NCBI GenBank assembly: GCA_965197555.1
Contig: OZ240213.1
Span: 930,001-994,000, forward strand
Source: G965197555 sp965197555
GTDB taxonomy: Bacteria; Chloroflexota; Dehalococcoidia; Lucifugimonadales; UBA3495
Length of the DNA stretch: 64,000 nt
Reading direction: 5' to 3'
The notes beneath the pieces are model-generated. The model did not search any database. It was not told the DNA's origin and saw only the letters and a program-made list of their open reading frames with translations. Numbering within the stretch: the stretch's first letter is position 1; every line of letters begins with the position of its first letter. This document shows, piece after piece, positions 7,809-17,560 of this stretch. The position numbers and the translations under genes are program-made.

Positions 7809-10199
7809 TCACGCCCCTACCTGTTCCGGCGTCTCGGCCTCCGCCATGCGGTACCCTACGGTGGGCAAGGCGAAGATGTAGGTGGGATCGTCCGGGTCGT
7901 CGCCCAGCTTGCGCCGCAGCCTCCTGACGATGTTCCGCACCGGCCCAGAGTCCTCCCCCTTGTCCGGCCCCCAGACCCGTTGCAGCAGGTGCTGGTGGGT
8001 CAGGGGAAGCCCGGCGTTGGCCGACAGCTCCACCAGCATCCGGTACTCGGTGGCGGTGAGCGCCACCGGGTTCCCGGCCAGCGTCACCCGGCGCAGGGCG
8101 TAGTCCACGGTCAGCTCTCCCCGCACGTAGGGCCGGGAGGGCTCCGCCAGCTCCGGCGCCGCCCGCTGGCGCAGGGCCGCCCGGATCCGGGCCGCCAGCT
8201 CCGTCGGCGAGAAGGGCTTGACCACGTAGTCGGCCGCTCCCTCGTCGAAGGCCCGGGCGATCACCTCGTCCTGGCCGTAGGCCGAAAGGAAGATGACCGG
8301 CACGTCGGCTATCTCCCGGACCTGCCCCATCAGCTCGATGCCGTCGGCGTCCGGCAGCACCAGGTCCAGCAGCACCAGGCGGGGCGGCTCCTCCGCCATG
8401 AGCCGGGGCACATCCTCCGGGTCCCCGGTGACGATGGGCGCGTAGCCCGCCCTGGTCAGGGCGTCCCGCACGTAGCGCAGGGTCTGGGGGTCGTCGTCCA
8501 CGCATAGGATGCGCACCGGCTCCGGTTCCCTCCGCTGCCTCCGCCGGGGCCTCCTGGCGGCGCGCCTCGCCGGCTCGTCCACGGCAGGAAGGGTAAAGGT
8601 GAACCGGCTGCCCAGGCCCGGGCCGTCGCTCTCGGCCCGGATGCGGCCCCCGTGGGCCTCCACGATCCCCTTGCAGATGGCCAGGCCCAGGCCGGACCCG
8701 CCCAGCTCCCGTACCCGCTCCTCGCCGTCCAGCTGGGAGAACTTGCGGAACAGGTGGGGCAGATGCTCGGCGGGCACCCCCACCCCGTCGTCGGACACCG
8801 AGAGGGCCACGTGGACCCCCTCCCGCGCGGCGGAGACCCGGATGGGGGACAGCTCGTGGGAGTGGCGGGCCGCGTTGGAGAGCAGGTTGGTCAGCACCTG
8901 GACCACCCGCCGCCGGTCAGCCGTCACCCGGGGCAGACGCGCCGGCAGGTCGATCACCAGGTTGGCCCTGCCGCCACCGCTCTGGAACCGGCTCCTGGCC
9001 TCGTCCACCAGGACAGTCACCTCCACGGGTTCCGGGGATACCGGCAGGGTCCCCGTCTCGATGCGGGCCACGTCCAGCAGGTCGCCGATCAGGTGGCGCA
9101 TGCTCTCCGACTGGTCGCGGATGATCCGGAAGAACTGGGTCATCTCCGCCGGGTCCAGGTCTGGGGCGTTCTCCAGCAGGGTGTCCACCGATCCCTTGAT
9201 GGCCGCCAGCGGGGTCCGGAGCTCGTGGCTCACCATGCCCAGGAACTCGGACCGCAGCCGCTCCAGTTCCTCCAGCGGCGTCAGGTCCTGTATGGTAATG
9301 ACCACCGACTCCACCTCCCCCTCTTCCGACAGGATGGGAGTGGCGTTGATCAGGGCGGTGACGCTGCGCCCGTCGGGGGACCGGAGCACCATCTCCTCGG
9401 CCCGCACCGTCTCCCCGGTGACCAGGGTCTGGGCCAGGGGCAACTCCCGCAGGGAGACCTCCCGCCCGTCGGCCCGCCAGTAGGTCAGCACCTCCAGAAG
9501 CTGCTCCGCCGTCCCGCCCGGCTCGCACAGGCCGCTGACGATCCTCCTCGCCTCCCGGTTGATGGACACCGGGTTCCCCGTCCTGGCGTCGAGGACCAGG
9601 ACGCCCACCGGCGTGGTGTTCACCAGGGTCTCCAGGTCGGCCCGGGCCCGCTGCTCCTCCCGGTGGCGGCGGGCGTTGGCGATGACCAGCGCCGCCTGGG
9701 AGGCGAACATCACCAGGGTCTCCTCGTCCCCGGCGGTGAACTCGATCTCCCTCTCGCCCACGTAGATGCCCCCGACGCTCTCCCCCCGGTGACGGAGCGG
9801 CGCCGCCAGGAAGGGCAGGGGCGAGCTAACCGCCATCGGCGGGCGGAACTCGGGCAGGCCCAGCTCCCTGGCGTAGCCGTGGAAGTCCCGCAGCCGCAGC
9901 GGTTCGCTGATGGCGCTGAGCTGCTCGAAGAACAGCATCCCGTTGGGAAATTCGGCGAACTGGCGGCTCTCCTCGGGAGTCAGCCCGGAATAGAGGAAGT
10001 CCTGTATCCGCCCCGCATCGTCGAGGAGGGTGATGACCCCGTAGCGGGCGCCGGTCAGCGACCGGGCGCTGTCCAGCACGCCCTGGAGCACCGTCCCGAA
10101 GTCCAGGCTCTCGTTGATGCGCAGGCTGGCCTCGCTGAGGCGGGACAGCCGCTGCCGCAGGGCCTCGTTTTCCCGGGCCAGCTCCCCGGCATTCCCCAT
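7809..10199 (-). CDS. Single-chain two-component system: GAF-PAS-HisKA-HATPase-REC-winged helix
   Basis: The 796-residue protein carries a whole two-component pathway in one chain and has no membrane segment. A GAF sensor spans about 25-175, and a PAS domain about 190-305. HisKA has the phospho-site H325 in MVSHELRTPL. The ATPase shows N442 (TNLLSNAARHS), a DDGVGVP box and GGSGLGLAI. After an Arg-rich linker (545-558) comes a receiver with DDD at 568-570, phospho-acceptor D612 and K661. An OmpR/PhoB-type DNA-binding domain ends the chain (GPVRNIVRRLRRKLGDD...VGYRM). Kinase fused to an output DNA-binding domain is uncommon. It should sense a soluble or cytoplasmic signal and bind DNA itself. 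It stands alone on the minus strand, and its regulon is unknown. Confidence 0.93.
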   Translation of the reverse strand: MGNAGELARENEALRQRLSRLSEASLRINESLDFGTVLQGVLDSARSLTGARYGVITLLDDAGRIQDFLYSGLTPEESRQFAEFPNGMLFFEQLSAISEPLRLRDFHGYARELGLPEFRPPMAVSSPLPFLAAPLRHRGESVGGIYVGEREIEFTAGDEETLVMFASQAALVIANARRHREEQRARADLETLVNTTPVGVLVLDARTGNPVSINREARRIVSGLCEPGGTAEQLLEVLTYWRADGREVSLRELPLAQTLVTGETVRAEEMVLRSPDGRSVTALINATPILSEEGEVESVVITIQDLTPLEELERLRSEFLGMVSHELRTPLAAIKGSVDTLLENAPDLDPAEMTQFFRIIRDQSESMRHLIGDLLDVARIETGTLPVSPEPVEVTVLVDEARSRFQSGGGRANLVIDLPARLPRVTADRRRVVQVLTNLLSNAARHSHELSPIRVSAAREGVHVALSVSDDGVGVPAEHLPHLFRKFSQLDGEERVRELGGSGLGLAICKGIVEAHGGRIRAESDGPGLGSRFTFTLPAVDEPARRAARRPRRRQRREPEPVRILCVDDDPQTLRYVRDALTRAGYAPIVTGDPEDVPRLMAEEPPRLVLLDLVLPDADGIELMGQVREIADVPVIFLSAYGQDEVIARAFDEGAADYVVKPFSPTELAARIRAALRQRAAPELAEPSRPYVRGELTVDYALRRVTLAGNPVALTATEYRMLVELSANAGLPLTHQHLLQRVWGPDKGEDSGPVRNIVRRLRRKLGDDPDDPTYIFALPTVGYRMAEAETPEQVGA

Positions 10200-10587
10200 C
10201 CTCTCCGCCTCCGTTCAAGTATGAACGGCCTGCGATGTCCCGGCCCACCGGGCCTCCGAAATGAGTGTATCAGCTTTGCGAGAAATTACACAGGGGAAAA
10301 TTGGCTGGAAATTGGTGGGAAATTGGGGTGCTAAGTGGCAGGGTTTCGACTGACTTTACACAGCATTCTATGTCACACTGTGTGGCAACTTACCCCAACC
10401 TCCGGTGGGGAAGCATTTTCTTGGCATTCGACAGACTAACAGACGGGGTGGATGCGGCGGGCCGTAATAACAGACAGCCGTTGGGCACGCAACCTGAGCG
10501 ACTCCTGACCATGATTTGATCCTCCTTCGAATGAACTGCCGGGCCGCCGGGTAGATGTCGATGAATAGCACAAGGAGTTCCTGAGCA
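10200..10587. promoter_or_regulatory. Divergent promoter region, no gene supported
   Basis: This lies between the minus-strand sensor kinase and the plus-strand FN3 gene, so it must hold both promoters. A near-palindrome CACACTGTGTGG is seen around 10375. An open frame (10265-10519) has no ribosome site and low-complexity codon use, so it is not called. Confidence 0.35.
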
Positions 10588-10711
10588 ATGAAGAACAGCC
10601 TGTCTCCCACCAACCTGGTCGCCCGGAGCGCGGCTTTCGTCCGCGCCCTCGTCTCCTCTCTATCCCCCCCCCCCCCGACTTTTGTCCTTCCGGCAGCGGG
10701 GTGGCGGCACG
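10588..10711 (+). promoter_or_regulatory. Alternative leader ORF with strong RBS ahead of FN3 gene
   Basis: ATG 10588 is preceded by AAGGAG at good spacing, a better start signal than any near the FN3 frame. It reads MKNSLSPTNLVARSAAFVR and then runs into the C-tract at 10664-10676, after which it is out of frame with the FN3 protein. Loss of one C or gain of two would join it to the FN3 frame. It may therefore be the true start of a switchable gene. Confidence 0.45.
10664..10676. repeat. Homopolymer tract of 13 C
   Basis: Thirteen consecutive C residues lie 35 bp before the FN3 ATG and inside the leader frame that has the strong ribosome site. Tracts of this length slip readily during replication and are a classic phase-variation device in surface-protein genes. 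An assembly or sequencing length error is equally possible. Confidence 0.8.
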
Positions 10712-13700
10712 ATGAGGGCCGCCCAACCGGTACCGCTTCCCCTGTTGGCCGCTCTCGCGGCGCTGGCGGTGGCGGCAACCCTGTTCGCAATCTACGTTTA
10801 TCCGGCCTACGCCCAGGAGGGCTCGGCGCCGGATAAGCCGACAGGCCTCGACGCCACAGCGTCCCACGGCCAGGTGGTCCTCACCTGGGACGACCCCCAG
10901 GACGACTCGATAACCGGCTACGTGATCCTGCGCCGCGTCCGCGTCAACGATCAGGGTGGCGACTTCAGTGTATTGGTCGCGAACACGGGCAGCGCCGCCA
11001 CCACCTACACCGACAACGAGGTGGCTGCCAGCACCACCTACACCTACCGCATCAAGGCCATCAACGAGCACGGGACCAGCGAACGGTCCCGCTGGTCCCA
11101 CATCGACACCCCGGCGCCTCCTGTCCCCGACAAGCCCAAGGGCCTCAACGCCACAGCGTCCCAGGGCCAGGTGGTCCTCACCTGGAACGACCCCCAGGAC
11201 GACAGCATCACCGGCTACGTGATCCTGCGCCGCGTCCGCGTCAACGACACCGGGGGCGACTTCAGTGTATTGGTCGCGAACACGGGCAGCGCCGCCACCA
11301 CCTACACCGACAACACCGTCGCGGCCAGCACCACCTACACCTACCGCATCAAGGCCATCAACGAGCACGGGGTGAGCGAGCGGTCCCGCTGGTATCACAT
11401 CGACACCCCGGCCGCGCCGGAGCCTGCTGCCAACAGCCCCGCCACCGGCGCCCCCGCCATTGCCGGCGCTGCCCAGGTGGGGGAGACGCTGAGGGTGGAC
11501 ACGTCGGGCATCGCCGACGAGGACGGTCTGGAAAACGCCGCGTTCAGCTACCAGTGGCTGGCCGACGGCACCGCCATATCGGGAGCAACGGCCAACGCCT
11601 ACACGCCGGTAGAAGCCGATGAAGGCAAGGCGATCACGGTGCAGGTCAACTTCACCGACGACGCGGGCAACGATGAGACGCTGACCAGCGCGCCAACGGC
11701 TGCGGTGGCAGCGGCGCAACCCACGGAGCCTGCTGCCAACAGCCCCGCCACCGGCACCCCCGCCATTACCGGCACGGCTCAAGTCGGAGAGACGCTGACG
11801 GTGGACACGTCGGGCATCGCCGACGAGGACGGACTGGAAGACGCCGCGTTCAGCTACCAGTGGCTGGCCGACGGCACCGCCATATCGGGAGCAACGGCCA
11901 ACGCCTACACGCCGGTAGAAGCCGATGAAGGCAAGGCGATCACGGTGCGGGTCAACTTCACCGACGGCGCGGGCAACGATGAGACGCTGACCAGCGCGCC
12001 AACGGCTGCGGTGGCAGCGGCGCAACCCACGGAGCCTCCGGCCCAGCCTACGGACCTATCCGCCACGGCGACCCACAACCAGGTGGTCCTCACGTGGAAC
12101 GACCCTCAGAACGACAGCATCACCGGCTACGTGATCCTGCGGCGCGACCGCGATACCGACGCCGAGGGACACTTCGATGAGCTGGTGGCGAATACGGGCA
12201 GCGCCGCCACCACCTACACCGACGACACGGTGTCGGCGGAAACCCGCTACACCTACCGGATCAAGGCCATCAACCAGTACGGGGCGAGCGAGCGTTCCCG
12301 CTGGTATCACATCGACACGCAGGCGCCGCCGGACGCGGAACCCGGTCCGGCGGACCAGGCCCCCGTCAACCTCAGCGCCGAACTGGCGGACGGGCAGGTG
12401 ATGCTGAGCTGGGACGAACCCGCCGAGGACGCCGACGCGGTAACGGGCTACCAGGTCCTGCGGGCGGAGGGCCAAGGCGGTCTCTCCACCCTGGTATCGG
12501 ACACCGGAAGTACCGCCACCACCTACACCGACGCGAAGGTGGCCGCGGGGTTCAGCTACGTCTACCGGGTCAAGGCGATCCGGGACGGGGAGCGCAGCGG
12601 GGCGTCCAACGAGGCGCGGGTGCAGCGGGTGCAACTGAGGCCCGCCAAGCCCACGGGCCTGACCGCCCCGGCGGTCGCCTACAACACGGTGACCCTCACC
12701 TGGGACGCGCCCAACGACGACGGCGTCACCGGCTACGCGGTGGTGCGTTGGATCCTCGGTTACAGTTCGTCGGGGTTCGTCACCATCGCGGCGAACACGG
12801 GAACGGCGGACCCGAGCTACACCGACGAGACGGTTGAGGCCGAGAACGAATACCTCTACCACATCAAGGCCATCAATGGCCAGGGGGAGAGCAAGAAGTC
12901 CGAGTGGTTGCGGGTCAAGACGCCGGAGGCGCCCGACCCGGCGCTGCTGGCCCCGGCCAACCTGACCGTGGAACTGGTGGACGGGCGGGTGTCCCTGGGC
13001 TGGGACGCTCCCGCCGAGGACGCCGGTTCGGTAACGGGGTATGAAATCCTGCGGGCCAGGGGATGGGATGATCCGGTCGTCCTGGCAGCGGACACGGGCA
13101 GCGCCGCCGTGGCCTACATCGACGAAACCGCCGACGCCCCGGGGGAGAGCTACGCCTATAGGGTGAAGGCCGTCCGGGACGGGGAACGGAGCCAGGCCTC
13201 GGACCCGGTGGTGATTCAACTGCCGGGACCGCCGCCTTCGGCCCCCGCCGGACTGATCGCCAGCTTCGGCGTGGGCGGGGTATTCCTGAGCTGGCAGGCC
13301 CCCATGGAGGACGCCGGCACGGTAACGGGCTACGAGGTGCTCCGGGCCCAGGGAGAGGGTGAACTGACCACCCTGGTGGCGGACACCGGCAATGCCGCCA
13401 CCACTTACACCGACGCTTCCGCAAGTGGGGCCAGCGAGCGGTACGCCTACCGGGTGCGGGCGATACGCGGCGGGGAGAGGAACGCCGATTCCAGCGAGGC
13501 GCGGGTGCAGCTGCCGCCGTCGGCCCCCAGGCGGGTGAACAGCGCGGCGGCCTCGGACCTGGTGCTGCTCTCCTGGGCCGATCCGCAGGATGACAGCGTC
13601 ACCGGCTACCGCATCCTGCGGCGGGGAATCGCCGACCAGGCGGAGGATTTCCTGACTCTGGCGGAGGACACCGGCACGGCGGAGACCAGCTACGCCGACG

Positions 13701-15499
13701 ACACGGTGGAGAACGACCGGGTGTACGTGTACCGGGTGCTGGCCATCGGCCCCGGCGGGGTGAGCGAGCCGTCCCAAGAAGTGCGTGTCCGCACCACCGT
13801 GCCCGTGCCGCCGCCGGACCGGCCTCGCGGTCTGCCCAGCCAGGGCACCCCGCAGGTCCGCCAGAGCGTCTCCGAGCCTTCGGGGGACGACTTTACCGCA
13901 GATGGCAGCACGCAAGGCCGTTTGGAGGTGGACGGGTCGGTCACGGGCAACATCGACAGAAATGATGACCGCGACGCCTTCGTGGTCGAGTTGGCGCAGG
14001 GTAGTTTATACCGTTTCGACCTGGAGGGATCTGAGACCAGCCAGGGCACGCTGGCGGATCCAGGGATTATTGGCATCTACAGCGATAACAATCGGTTCCC
14101 AAATTCCTTCGACATTTACGATGGCGAGGGGCTGAACGCCCGGAAGACGTTTGCGCTCCCGTCGGGATACAACAGTGGCACCTACTACATCGTGGTAGGG
14201 GAGGGCAGCGCAGGCGCCACCGGTACCTACCGTCTGAGCATGAAGCTGCTCCATCGCTTCGACATTCCCGTGTCCGAGCCGGACGGAGATGACCTTCCCG
14301 CCGACGCCACGACCACGGGTTTTCTTTCGGTAGGCGAGTCTGTCACGGGCAACATCGACTCAAATGGAGACCAAGACGCCTTCTTGGTCTGGTTGGAGCA
14401 GGACCGAACCTACCGTTTCAACTTGGAGGGATCTGAAACAGAACAGGGAACGCTGGCGGACCCGAAGATTTTTAACATCTCTACTCTCCGCAACGACGGC
14501 AGTATTAAGGATATTCTGAATTCAACCGACACGGACAGTGGCGAGGGGGAGAACGCCCGGCTGACGTTCCCCCTCCCGGATGATTCCGGTTCCGACGCCT
14601 ATTACATAGTGGTCGGAGAGGACGGTGGCAACGCCACCGGCACCTACCGGCTGAGCATGAAGGAGGCGGCCGGCAGCGGCTACGGCAGGATCATGCCCCT
14701 GGAGGGGCACCTGCGGGTGGGCGGCACTCTGAGCGGCACGTTGGACGTGCCAACCAACTACGGAACCAACTCGTACTACTTCGCCCTGGAAGACCTGGAG
14801 GTCGGGCGCTACACCGTGGACTTCGGCACTGGCACCATCGATTCCATCCACGCCACCCTGCGCAGGGACGGCAAAGACGACACCATGATCATACGGGCGC
14901 AACCCGATCCGACGGGTAGAAAGGGAATTGATAGCCATTCCTTCGACGTCCGTCCGGGCATGGACGGGACCCACTACGTCCTGCTTGAGATGCGTCGGGG
15001 CGCCTCCGGCGACTACATCGCGACCCTGGAGAAGGTCACGCCTAGTCTGGAGGTCGGCGGGTCGGTGCGGGGCGATCTTCCCTCAATTACGGATGATCCA
15101 ACGTTAAACTACTACGGGTTCGTCGGCTACATGGAGTTCTTCTCGGTGGACCTGGAGGCCGAGCAGAAGTACCAGGTGGACATCGAGGGCAAGGACACCT
15201 GCAACACTTGCACGATGGACTACACCATGCTTGGGAATATCCAGGCTCCCGACGGCGACTACGTAGGAGGCGACGGCAACTTCGACGATTCTGACGATGA
15301 TATAGGCGGCACCGTCCTGCACTTCTACGGCGGCGGTGAGGGGCGCAACACCCGCTTCGTCTTCACCGCCGACCAGGACGGAACCCACTTCCTGAAGGTG
15401 GGCGGCCGGCTGTTTACGGTCTTCAATGATAGAGGAGAAGCAATAGCCAGCCGCTTCCGCTCCGGGACCTTCAAGGTGTCCATCGAAGAGGAGGACTAG
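10712..15499 (+). CDS. Secreted giant with eight FN3 modules, Ig-like repeats and PPC domains
   Basis: ATG 10712 begins a signal peptide (MRAAQPVPLPLLAALAAL, then ending in AYAQE), giving a 1,595-residue exported protein. Eight fibronectin type III modules can be followed by their openings such as KPTGLDATAS, KPKGLNATAS, QPTDLSATAT and PANLTVEL. Modules one and two are nearly identical in DNA. Two copies of a 102-residue Ig-like module (VGETL.VDTSGIADEDG...YQWL) lie between modules two and three. The last 550 residues hold at least two PPC-type domains (VTGNID, DAF.V, GTYRLSMK) and related beta domains ending in YIATLE. No membrane anchor or LPXTG is seen at the C-terminus. It is probably an adhesin or matrix protein; no catalytic motif was noticed. 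The start is weakly supported and may be controlled by the upstream C-tract. Confidence 0.88.
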   Translation: MRAAQPVPLPLLAALAALAVAATLFAIYVYPAYAQEGSAPDKPTGLDATASHGQVVLTWDDPQDDSITGYVILRRVRVNDQGGDFSVLVANTGSAATTYTDNEVAASTTYTYRIKAINEHGTSERSRWSHIDTPAPPVPDKPKGLNATASQGQVVLTWNDPQDDSITGYVILRRVRVNDTGGDFSVLVANTGSAATTYTDNTVAASTTYTYRIKAINEHGVSERSRWYHIDTPAAPEPAANSPATGAPAIAGAAQVGETLRVDTSGIADEDGLENAAFSYQWLADGTAISGATANAYTPVEADEGKAITVQVNFTDDAGNDETLTSAPTAAVAAAQPTEPAANSPATGTPAITGTAQVGETLTVDTSGIADEDGLEDAAFSYQWLADGTAISGATANAYTPVEADEGKAITVRVNFTDGAGNDETLTSAPTAAVAAAQPTEPPAQPTDLSATATHNQVVLTWNDPQNDSITGYVILRRDRDTDAEGHFDELVANTGSAATTYTDDTVSAETRYTYRIKAINQYGASERSRWYHIDTQAPPDAEPGPADQAPVNLSAELADGQVMLSWDEPAEDADAVTGYQVLRAEGQGGLSTLVSDTGSTATTYTDAKVAAGFSYVYRVKAIRDGERSGASNEARVQRVQLRPAKPTGLTAPAVAYNTVTLTWDAPNDDGVTGYAVVRWILGYSSSGFVTIAANTGTADPSYTDETVEAENEYLYHIKAINGQGESKKSEWLRVKTPEAPDPALLAPANLTVELVDGRVSLGWDAPAEDAGSVTGYEILRARGWDDPVVLAADTGSAAVAYIDETADAPGESYAYRVKAVRDGERSQASDPVVIQLPGPPPSAPAGLIASFGVGGVFLSWQAPMEDAGTVTGYEVLRAQGEGELTTLVADTGNAATTYTDASASGASERYAYRVRAIRGGERNADSSEARVQLPPSAPRRVNSAAASDLVLLSWADPQDDSVTGYRILRRGIADQAEDFLTLAEDTGTAETSYADDTVENDRVYVYRVLAIGPGGVSEPSQEVRVRTTVPVPPPDRPRGLPSQGTPQVRQSVSEPSGDDFTADGSTQGRLEVDGSVTGNIDRNDDRDAFVVELAQGSLYRFDLEGSETSQGTLADPGIIGIYSDNNRFPNSFDIYDGEGLNARKTFALPSGYNSGTYYIVVGEGSAGATGTYRLSMKLLHRFDIPVSEPDGDDLPADATTTGFLSVGESVTGNIDSNGDQDAFLVWLEQDRTYRFNLEGSETEQGTLADPKIFNISTLRNDGSIKDILNSTDTDSGEGENARLTFPLPDDSGSDAYYIVVGEDGGNATGTYRLSMKEAAGSGYGRIMPLEGHLRVGGTLSGTLDVPTNYGTNSYYFALEDLEVGRYTVDFGTGTIDSIHATLRRDGKDDTMIIRAQPDPTGRKGIDSHSFDVRPGMDGTHYVLLEMRRGASGDYIATLEKVTPSLEVGGSVRGDLPSITDDPTLNYYGFVGYMEFFSVDLEAEQKYQVDIEGKDTCNTCTMDYTMLGNIQAPDGDYVGGDGNFDDSDDDIGGTVLHFYGGGEGRNTRFVFTADQDGTHFLKVGGRLFTVFNDRGEAIASRFRSGTFKVSIEEED

Positions 15500-15558
15500 C
15501 GCCCGCAGCCTAGGCCCCGTGAAGGAGCTGCCGGAAGAGCCGCTCGGACGGACCAACT

Positions 15559-15591
15559 GGGGAGGCCGGTGCGCTTTGCACCGGCCTCCCC
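15559..15591 (+). terminator. Strong hairpin terminator after FN3 gene
   Basis: GGGGAGGCCGGTGC (from 15559) pairs perfectly with GCACCGGCCTCCCC (to 15591) around a five-base loop. It is 60 bp downstream of the FN3 stop. There is no T-run, but the stem is 14 bp. Confidence 0.7.
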
Positions 15592-15791
15592 GCCCACCAC
15601 CCAAACCATCCTAGCGTCCCCTGCCCCCGCAGAGGCTCCCAGCCGCGCGAACCGTACCCGGCGGGACGCGCCCATAGAGGAAGCGCACGATATGAAGCGC
15701 CAACGCCCACCCCGAAGAAGGACCACGGCTTGAGATTGCGCCCCGGTCCAGTCCCGCCCACTGGATGGCGGACGGCCAGGACGCTCCCGCC

Positions 15792-15943
15792 CTAGTACTA
15801 CAGTCGCACTAAAACTGACTCGGTAATTTCGACCTTAGATCGTGCCCAATTTCGTTAAGGCAAAAGACGTTGCCCGTAGCTGCACGCTGTAGTAATCAAG
15901 GCTGACGCATGCCTCAGGAGACCAACTGCGACTGTAGTACTAG
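15792..15943. mobile_element. MITE-like element, 144 bp with CTAG target duplication
   Basis: CTAGTACTACAGTCGCA at 15792-15808 recurs as an exact inverse at 15927-15943. CTAG is itself palindromic, so the simplest reading is a 13-bp terminal inverted repeat (TACTACAGTCGCA) flanked by a 4-bp CTAG duplication. The interior has no open frame. It would need a transposase supplied in trans. A CTAG-type duplication is known for some IS5-group elements, but family assignment is a guess. Confidence 0.7.
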
Positions 15944-15982
15944 AGAGGGACGGCGCACACTTGGTTTTGGAGGACCGCCTGG

Positions 15983-16228
15983 ATGCCGCGACAGCGCATC
16001 GACCACAGCAGAATAGTCTACGCCTTCCCCGAGGACTTCCCGCAGCGCCTGAAGCGCTTCCAACAGGAGTCGGGGTTGCCGTGGGCGGAGTTGGACCGCC
16101 GTCTCGGCATCGATCCCGAAACCAGGAGGCGCTGGCGGGACAAGGGAGTGCTCCCCAGCACGCGGAACTATGCGGCGCTCCTGGTGGTGGCGGACTCCTT
16201 CGGCCTGGGCCACCTGTTCAGAGACTGA
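15983..16228 (+). CDS. Small HTH protein
   Basis: The 81-residue protein has GGAGG upstream of its ATG. Residues 15-60 (YAFPEDFPQRLKRFQQESG, then LPWAELDRRLGIDPETRRRW) look like a compact XRE-type helix-turn-helix. It closely resembles the middle of the protein at 34623-35024 (LPEDFAQRLERLKEASG, then LSWRGLGRALGVDPKRLANW), so the two are paralogues near opposite ends of the same element. A regulatory role is inferred. Confidence 0.65.
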   Translation: MPRQRIDHSRIVYAFPEDFPQRLKRFQQESGLPWAELDRRLGIDPETRRRWRDKGVLPSTRNYAALLVVADSFGLGHLFRD

Positions 16229-16430
16229 GCGGGGCAGCAGGGGCTGAAGTTCCAAAAGGCCGTCATACCCGCCCGTTCCATCAGAAGGCGACTGCCCGGA
16301 ACAAACCGCTGCTGACAGCCCGGCGTTGCATCAAGGGAACGACCGCACCATCATATGGCATCGTTCGCGCCGGTCCCGCAACGGGGAACCTGCCCGGCAG
16401 CGGGCTATCAAGAGATGCAAGAGGAGCGTC

Positions 16431-17453
16431 ATGGCCGAGGAGCGCGACGGGATGGACCCACGGGAGCCGTCGGAGGAGTACCGCGAGCTCCGCAGGATGA
16501 TGAACTCCGCTGGCCGGCAGGACCTTCGCCGGATGGTCGAGCGCCTGACGGAACGGATACGGTCTGACCCCGACGACACCGAATCCCTCTTCCTCCGGGG
16601 GCTGGTACACTGTGACCTGGGCGAGCTGGAGCAGGCCGTCCGCGACTTCGGCGCCGCCGTCGAGCTGGAACCGAACTACGGCCCGGCCCGCTACGTCAGG
16701 GGGATCACCAACCTCAACCTGGGCGAGTTCGACCGCGCCCTCCAGGACTTCGATGCCGTCATCGAGCTGGAACCGGACAACGCCGCCGCGCTGCGGAGCC
16801 GGGGCGTCGCCCTGGGCAACCTGGGCCGCAACGACGAGGCGATGAGGGACCTCGACCGCTCCCTGGCCCTCGATCCGGACAACGCGGAGACCCTCACGGC
16901 CAAGGGGTTGACCCACACCAGCCTGGAGCGGCACGAGCTGGCGATAGAGGACTACACCAGGGTCATCGACCTTGACCCCGGCAACACGGCCGTCCGCTGC
17001 AACCGGGGCATCGCCAACCTGCACCTGGCGCGGCACGGCAGGGCAATCGAGGACTTCAGCGCCGTCATCGGCATCGAACCGGACCACGCCGCCGCCCACC
17101 TGGCGCGGGGATTCGCCCGCGAGTCGCTGGGGGAGCACGAAGAGGCGCTCGGGGACTACGACCGGGTCATCGAGCTGACCCCGGACGACCCGGAGGGGTA
17201 CTACGGGAGAGGGTGCGCTTATGCCGAACTGGGCCAGCCCCGCCGGGCGGTGGAGGACTTCGGGCGGGCCATCGCCCTGGACCCGGAGAACGTGGAGTCC
17301 CTGCGCAAGCGGGCGATGCTGTACCGCGACCTGGGAGAGCCGGACAAGGCGGTGCGGGACTACGACGAGATCATCCGCCTCGACTTGGACGACGAGTCCG
17401 TTAGAGAGGAGAGACAGCAGGCCATTGCGGAGGCGGTAGGAGAGGGAAGCTGA
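16431..17453 (+). CDS. Tetratricopeptide repeat protein
   Basis: ATG 16431 is chosen for GAGGAG just upstream; the product is 340 residues. After about 50 residues it consists of consecutive 34-residue TPR units with the usual pattern, for example GLVHCDLGELEQAVRDFGAA and RGITNLNLGEFDRALQDF, each ending in ELEP, ALDP, DLDP or similar. About eight units can be counted. There is no signal peptide or membrane segment, so it is a cytoplasmic scaffold for protein contacts. It is followed by a hairpin at 17490-17524. Its partner in this element is not evident. Confidence 0.88.
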   Translation: MAEERDGMDPREPSEEYRELRRMMNSAGRQDLRRMVERLTERIRSDPDDTESLFLRGLVHCDLGELEQAVRDFGAAVELEPNYGPARYVRGITNLNLGEFDRALQDFDAVIELEPDNAAALRSRGVALGNLGRNDEAMRDLDRSLALDPDNAETLTAKGLTHTSLERHELAIEDYTRVIDLDPGNTAVRCNRGIANLHLARHGRAIEDFSAVIGIEPDHAAAHLARGFARESLGEHEEALGDYDRVIELTPDDPEGYYGRGCAYAELGQPRRAVEDFGRAIALDPENVESLRKRAMLYRDLGEPDKAVRDYDEIIRLDLDDESVREERQQAIAEAVGEGS

Positions 17454-17489
17454 ACCGGCAGCTGAACAGACCCATAGCAAGAGAACCTT

Positions 17490-17524
17490 GGGGAGACCAG
17501 CACCACATCGGCGCCGGTCTCCCC
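17490..17524 (+). terminator. Hairpin terminator after TPR gene
   Basis: GGGGAGACC at 17490-17498 pairs with GGTCTCCCC at 17516-17524. It lies between the convergent TPR stop (17453) and the stop of the multi-HTH gene (17561), so it can serve both. Confidence 0.6.
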
Positions 17525-17560
17525 ATCCACGTGATGGTCGGTCGCTCCCTGTAGCCGCGC

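Noticed and set aside
10436..13915. Long minus-strand open frames opposite the FN3 gene
   Set aside because: They are shadows of a high-GC repetitive gene; their translations are Gly/Val/Arg-rich without motifs, and no ribosome sites precede them.
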